Source: Pedomonas sp051304405
GTDB taxonomy: Bacteria; Pseudomonadota; Alphaproteobacteria; Sphingomonadales; Sphingomonadaceae
Direction of reading: 5' to 3'
Assembly (NCBI RefSeq): GCF_051304405.1
Contig: NZ_JBPPGG010000001.1
Coordinates: 1,222,955-1,286,954, forward strand
DNA: 64,000 nt
The position numbers were made by a program, and so were the translations under genes. The notes beneath the pieces were generated by a model. It was not told the DNA's origin and searched no databases. It saw only the letters and a list, made by a program, of their open reading frames with translations. How positions within the stretch are numbered: position 1 is the stretch's first letter; every line of letters starts with the position of its first letter. Positions 60,668 through 64,000 of this stretch are shown one piece after another.

Positions 60668-61546
60668 ATGTCAGCCGCCATGCCTTCGCTTCCGTCCGCC
60701 TCCGGTTCCGTCGTCACCCGCTTCGCGCCGTCGCCCACCGGGCGGCTGCACCTGGGCCATGCCTATTCGGCCCTGCTGAACGCCCGCTATGCCGCCGCGC
60801 GCGGCGGGCGTTTCCTGCTGCGCATCGAGGACATCGACGCCACCCGCTGCCGGCCGGAGTTCATCGCGGGCATCTGCGAGGATCTGGCGTGGCTGGGGCT
60901 GGTCTGGGAGGAGCCGGTGCGCCGCCAGAGCGCGCACATGGCGGATTACCGGCAGGCGCTGGACCGGCTCTCCGCCCTTGGCCTGCTTTACCCCTGCTTC
61001 TGCACCCGCCGGGACATTGCCGCCGAGGTTGCCCGCTCGGGCGCGGCGCCCCATGGTCCCGATGGCCCGCTTTATCCGGGCCTGTGCAAGCATCTGGGCG
61101 AGAGCGAGCGGCAGGAGCGCATGGCCTCCGGCGTGCCCTATGCCCTGCGCCTGCACGTGGACCGGGCGCTGGCGCTGACCGGCCCGCTCGTGTGGGAGGA
61201 TGCGCAGGCCGGGGTGGTCGCGGCCGATCCGCTCAGCCTTGGCGATGTGGTGCTGGCGCGCAAGGAGACGCCCACCAGCTACCATCTGGCGGTGACGGTG
61301 GACGATGCTCTCCAGGGCGTCACCGACGTCATCCGGGGGCAGGATCTGTTCCACGCCACCCACATTCACCGGCTGTTGCAGGCGCTCCTCGGCCTGCCGA
61401 CGCCGCGCTACCACCATCACCGCCTGCTCACCGACGAAAACGGCCAGCGGCTGGCCAAGCGGGCGGGCGCGCCGGCGCTGGCGGATCTGCGCGCGCAGGG
61501 GTGGATGCGGGCGGACGTGCTGCGCCGCCTTGGCCTTGAGGCCTGA
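60668..61546 (+). CDS. gluQ: glutamyl-Q tRNA(Asp) synthetase
   Basis: A 292-residue stand-alone glutamyl-tRNA synthetase catalytic domain lacking the anticodon-binding part; it attaches Glu to queuosine at the wobble base of tRNA-Asp. RFAPSPTGRLHLGHAYSAL contains the HIGH motif, CFCTRRD and LYPGLC the zinc ligands, and RLAKRAGA the KMSKS-like site. Length is typical of GluQRS. Confidence 0.94.
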   Translation: MSAAMPSLPSASGSVVTRFAPSPTGRLHLGHAYSALLNARYAAARGGRFLLRIEDIDATRCRPEFIAGICEDLAWLGLVWEEPVRRQSAHMADYRQALDRLSALGLLYPCFCTRRDIAAEVARSGAAPHGPDGPLYPGLCKHLGESERQERMASGVPYALRLHVDRALALTGPLVWEDAQAGVVAADPLSLGDVVLARKETPTSYHLAVTVDDALQGVTDVIRGQDLFHATHIHRLLQALLGLPTPRYHHHRLLTDENGQRLAKRAGAPALADLRAQGWMRADVLRRLGLEA

Positions 61547-61671
61547 CCGGCGGGTTGGTTTGCAGGCGGCGGAGAAAATCGCTAATCCACACGTTGGCCC
61601 GGGACGATCATGCGGGTTCGGGCACGACCACGGCTCTTCGGGAGCCTCGGCCTTGCGGAAGGGGACAGGCA

Positions 61672-61878
61672 ATGAACGGTTTCATGTTGGGCGTCATCAT
61701 CCTGGGGGCGCTGCTCACGGTGGGGGCGCTGGTCCGGGGGCTTGTCCTCCTCGCCTCCGGCAAGGATGTGTCGGGCGAGAAGCAGAACAGGATGATGTGG
61801 TATCGCATCCTGTTCCAGGGGCTGACCGTGCTGGCGGTCATCATCGTGTTGCTCATGGCGGGCGGCGGCGGCGACTAA
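61672..61878 (+). CDS. twin-transmembrane HIG1-domain-like small protein
   Basis: A 68-residue inner-membrane protein: two helices (about 3-27 and 43-64) joined by a basic loop GKDVSGEKQNRMMWYRILFQG, matching the HIG1-type pattern of alphaproteobacteria, relatives of the mitochondrial respiratory supercomplex factors. It begins before, and is likely co-transcribed with, the adenosyltransferase (stop to start 4 bases). The role is inferred from family only. Confidence 0.85.
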   Translation: MNGFMLGVIILGALLTVGALVRGLVLLASGKDVSGEKQNRMMWYRILFQGLTVLAVIIVLLMAGGGGD

Positions 61879-61882
61879 GCCC

Positions 61883-62440
61883 ATGGTCAAGCTGACGAAA
61901 ATCTACACCCGCGGCGGCGACAAGGGCCAGACCAGCCTGGCGGACGGCACCCGGCTGCCCAAGCATGCGCTGCGCATCGAGGCCTATGGCACGGTGGACG
62001 AGGCCAGCTCCGCCATCGGCCTTGCCCGCCTGCACACCTCGGGGGAGGCGGATGCCATGCTGGCGCGCATCCAGAACGACCTGTTCGATCTGGGCGCGGA
62101 CCTGGCGACGCCCGGCACGGCGATGGAAGGCGCGCTGCGGGTCCAGCCCGCGCAGGTGGAGCGGCTGGAGCGGGAGATCGATGCGCTGAACGCGGCGCTG
62201 GAGCCGCTGAACAGTTTCATCCTGCCGGGCGGGTCGCCGGCGTCGGCCTATCTGCATCTGGCGCGCACCGTGACGCGCCGGGCCGAGCGGCTGACGGTCG
62301 CCGCCGCCGAGCAGGAGGCGATCAATCCGGTTGCCATCCAGTATCTCAATCGCCTGTCCGATCACCTGTTCGTGCTGGCCCGGCATCTCAATGACCGGGG
62401 CCGGGCGGATGTGCTCTGGGTGCCCGGGGCGAACCGCTGA
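61883..62440 (+). CDS. cob(I)yrinic acid a,c-diamide adenosyltransferase, PduO type
   Basis: A 185-residue trimeric ATP:cob(I)alamin adenosyltransferase that makes adenosylcobalamin. KIYTRGGDKGQTSLADGTR is the N-terminal ATP-binding motif; YGTVDEASSAIGLAR, FILPGGSPASAYLHLARTV and CRRAE-like TRRAERLTV, followed by YLNRLSDHLFVLAR, complete the family. It complements cobST, which supply cobalamin. etfB starts 190 bases downstream. Confidence 0.95.
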   Translation: MVKLTKIYTRGGDKGQTSLADGTRLPKHALRIEAYGTVDEASSAIGLARLHTSGEADAMLARIQNDLFDLGADLATPGTAMEGALRVQPAQVERLEREIDALNAALEPLNSFILPGGSPASAYLHLARTVTRRAERLTVAAAEQEAINPVAIQYLNRLSDHLFVLARHLNDRGRADVLWVPGANR

Positions 62441-62596
62441 TGTGAGGGTGTTGCAGCCGTGCCGCGCCCTTTGCGCCAGATGGGGGGCGCAGCGGCTTCC
62501 CGGACGTGATTCCGGGGGCTGCGGTTGACACGGTTGGCCGAGTTGACGCAAACGCCAAGCAGTTTGGTGCCATGCGATCTTTGGGGGGACGAAGGT

Positions 62597-62630
62597 CCTC
62601 CTCCTCCCGTGACCGAAGAGGAGTGGTGGA
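62597..62630 (+). promoter_or_regulatory. possible ribosome-site hairpin before etfB
   Basis: CTCCTC (62601-62606) is complementary to the GAGGAG ribosome site (62618-62623), 7 bases before ATG 62631, with an 11-base loop. The stem is only 6 bp, so this is a weaker case than those at 35402 and 36453. Confidence 0.35.
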
Positions 62631-63380
62631 ATGAAGGTTCTTGTGCCCGTGAAGCGGGTGGTTGATGCGAACGTGAAGGTTCGGGTGAAGCCGGACGGGA
62701 CTGGCGTTGAGCTTGCCAATGTGAAGATGAGCATGAACCCCTTCGACGAGATTGCGGTCGAGGAGGCGGTTCGTCTGAAGGAGAAGGGCGTGGCGACGGA
62801 GGTTGTCGTGGTCTCGGTTGGCGAGGCCAAGGCGACGGAGACGCTGCGCACGGCGCTGGCGATGGGGGCGGACCGGGGCATTCTGGTGAAGACGGAAGTG
62901 TCGCCGGAGCCGCTGGGCGTGGCCAAGCTGCTTGCGAAGATCGTGGGCGAGGAGCAGCCGCAGCTTGTGATCATGGGCAAGCAGGCGATTGACGACGACA
63001 GCAACCAGACGGGCCAGATGCTGGCGGCGCTTCTGGGCTGGGCGCAGGGCACCTTTGCCTCGAAGGTGGAGCCGGGCTCGGGCGAGGTTTCGGTCACGCG
63101 CGAGGTGGACGGCGGCCTGGAGACGGTGGCCTTGAAGCTTCCGGCGGTGGTGACGACGGACCTGCGTCTGAACGAGCCGCGCTATGCGTCGCTGCCCAAC
63201 ATCATGAAGGCCAAGTCCAAGCCGATCGCGGAGAAGACGCCGGCGGACTATGGGGTGGATGTGACGCCGCGTCTGAAGACGCTGAAGGTTTCCGAGCCGG
63301 CGAAGCGTCAGGCGGGCATCAAGGTTCAAAGCGTTGACGAGCTGATCGGCAAGCTCAAGGAAGTGGGAGCGATTGCATGA
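62631..63380 (+). CDS. etfB: electron transfer flavoprotein subunit beta
   Basis: A 249-residue ETF beta subunit that holds AMP and, with EtfA, passes electrons from acyl-CoA dehydrogenases to ETF-ubiquinone oxidoreductase. MKVLVPVKRVVDANVKVRVK, MNPFDEIAVEEAVRLKEKG, GKQAIDDDSNQTGQMLAALLGW and the terminal VDELIGKLKEVG are conserved. Upstream, TTGACA at 62525 and a CAAAC / GTTTG inverted repeat (about 62550-62567) may be its promoter region. Its stop overlaps the etfA start as ATGA. Confidence 0.97.
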   Translation: MKVLVPVKRVVDANVKVRVKPDGTGVELANVKMSMNPFDEIAVEEAVRLKEKGVATEVVVVSVGEAKATETLRTALAMGADRGILVKTEVSPEPLGVAKLLAKIVGEEQPQLVIMGKQAIDDDSNQTGQMLAALLGWAQGTFASKVEPGSGEVSVTREVDGGLETVALKLPAVVTTDLRLNEPRYASLPNIMKAKSKPIAEKTPADYGVDVTPRLKTLKVSEPAKRQAGIKVQSVDELIGKLKEVGAIA

Positions 63381-64000
63381 GCGTCCTGGTTCTGGCGGAA
63401 CACGACAACAATTCCCTGAAGGACGCGACCCTTGCGGCGGTGACGGCTGCGGGCGCGCTGGGCGGCGAGGTCCACGTGCTGGTGGCGGGCGCGGGTGCGC
63501 GCGGCGCGGCGGATGCGGCGGCGTCGGTTGCGGGCGTTGCCAGGGTGCTGCTGGCGGATGACGCGGCCTATGCCAACGGCCTGCCGGAGAACCTGGCGCC
63601 GCTGATCGTGGAGCTGATGGCGGGCTATGACGCGCTGGTGGCCCCGGCCACCTCGTTCGGCAAGAACGTGACGCCGCGGGTGGCGGCGCTGCTGGATGTG
63701 GCGCAGGTGTCGGACATCATCTCGGTGGACGGGCCGGACACGTTCCAGCGGCCGATCTACGCGGGCAACGCCATTGCCACCGTGCAGTCGGCGGACGCGA
63801 AGAAGGTGATCACCGTGCGCACCACCGCCTTTGCCAAGGCGGCGGCGACGGGCGGCGCGGCGGCGGTCGAGACGGTTGCGGGCAAGGGCGACGCGGGCCT
63901 GTCGCGCTTTGTGGGCTCGGAGCTGTCCAAGTCGGACCGGCCGGAGCTGACCTCGGCCAAGATCGTGGTCTCGGGCGGCCGGGCGCTGGGTTCGGCCGAG
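63377..64000 (+). CDS. etfA: electron transfer flavoprotein subunit alpha, cut by the window edge
   Basis: The first 208 codons of EtfA: MSVLVLAEHDNNSLKDATLAAVTAAGALGG, LVAPATSFGKNVTPRVAALLDV and the RPIYAGNAIATVQSADAKKV block of domain I; the FAD-binding domain II begins at KIVVSGGRALGS where the window ends. The start codon overlaps the etfB stop by ATGA, so both chains are made at equal rates. The remaining third lies outside. Confidence 0.96.
   Translation, partial: MSVLVLAEHDNNSLKDATLAAVTAAGALGGEVHVLVAGAGARGAADAAASVAGVARVLLADDAAYANGLPENLAPLIVELMAGYDALVAPATSFGKNVTPRVAALLDVAQVSDIISVDGPDTFQRPIYAGNAIATVQSADAKKVITVRTTAFAKAAATGGAAAVETVAGKGDAGLSRFVGSELSKSDRPELTSAKIVVSGGRALGSAE

Overview
The window is a stretch of GC-rich chromosome from an alphaproteobacterium. 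The gene sets that say so are coaBC-dut next to ubiB-ubiE/mutM, bolA followed by a J-domain gene and cobS-cobT, a UPF0262 gene, murA followed by a DUF2948 gene, and HIG1-like/PduO-type adenosyltransferase/etfBA. The IF-3 N-terminus (RRPLAPPPP...NEF) resembles sphingomonad proteins, and the single large TonB-dependent receptor fits an envelope of that kind. I cannot fix the order or genus. I see no phage, insertion sequence, CRISPR array or genomic island.

Layout. 1-2.4 kb: a small hydrophilic protein, a periplasmic PQQ-type sugar dehydrogenase and infC. 2.7-8.0 kb, minus strand: DsrE-like protein, MoeB/ThiF, dut, coaBC, ubiB, ubiE. 8.0-12.5 kb, plus strand: mutM, a small protein, an enoyl-CoA hydratase, rpsT, dnaA. 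12.8-21.6 kb: alternating single genes (EamA exporter, YkvA-like protein, outer membrane phospholipase A, fasciclin, pterin dehydratase, zincin, sirtuin, dapB, nth). 21.7-25.9 kb: tRNA-Arg, then a LysR regulator facing a SnoaL-like/aldehyde dehydrogenase/NmrA-type reductase operon. 26-38 kb: TonB-dependent receptor, voltage-sensor-type K+ channel with a zinc-ribbon tail, M1 peptidase, LytTR regulator, Lnt-like acyltransferase, exporter, Kelch protein, SDR. 38.7-45.8 kb: tRNA-Thr, rpoH, bolA, J-domain protein, cobS-cobT, phytase-like protein, rpmB. 46-52.5 kb: GST, dps, lrgAB, YciI, typA, tadA. 52.7-64 kb: carotenoid oxygenase with a divergent TetR gene, UPF0262, methyltransferase, dcd, murA, DUF2948, HNH, gluQ, HIG1-like protein, cobalamin adenosyltransferase, etfB and the start of etfA, which the window edge cuts.

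The most interesting material is non-coding. (1) Between typA and tadA a minus-strand transcription unit has a TTGACA promoter overlapped by two Fur-box-like 7-1-7 palindromes, three strong stem-loops whose loops carry CUCCC anti-Shine-Dalgarno motifs, and an intrinsic terminator. It looks like an undescribed iron-responsive small RNA. (2) A second orphan minus-strand unit with an Hfq-style 3' end lies downstream of the TonB receptor gene. (3) A seven-copy family of paired hairpins sits at gene 3' ends, five times between convergent genes. Its stems change in sequence but stay complementary, and its T-tracts lie on the wrong side for ordinary intrinsic terminators. (4) infC appears to start at ATC rather than ATG. 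(5) Three genes have their ribosome site inside a predicted hairpin just before the start codon.

The housekeeping genes cover translation (infC, rpsT, rpmB, typA, tadA, gluQ, two tRNAs), replication and repair (dnaA, mutM, nth, dut, dcd), ubiquinone (ubiB, ubiE), CoA, lysine and peptidoglycan precursors, and cobalamin (cobS, cobT, adenosyltransferase). etfBA and the enoyl-CoA hydratase link to acyl-CoA oxidation.
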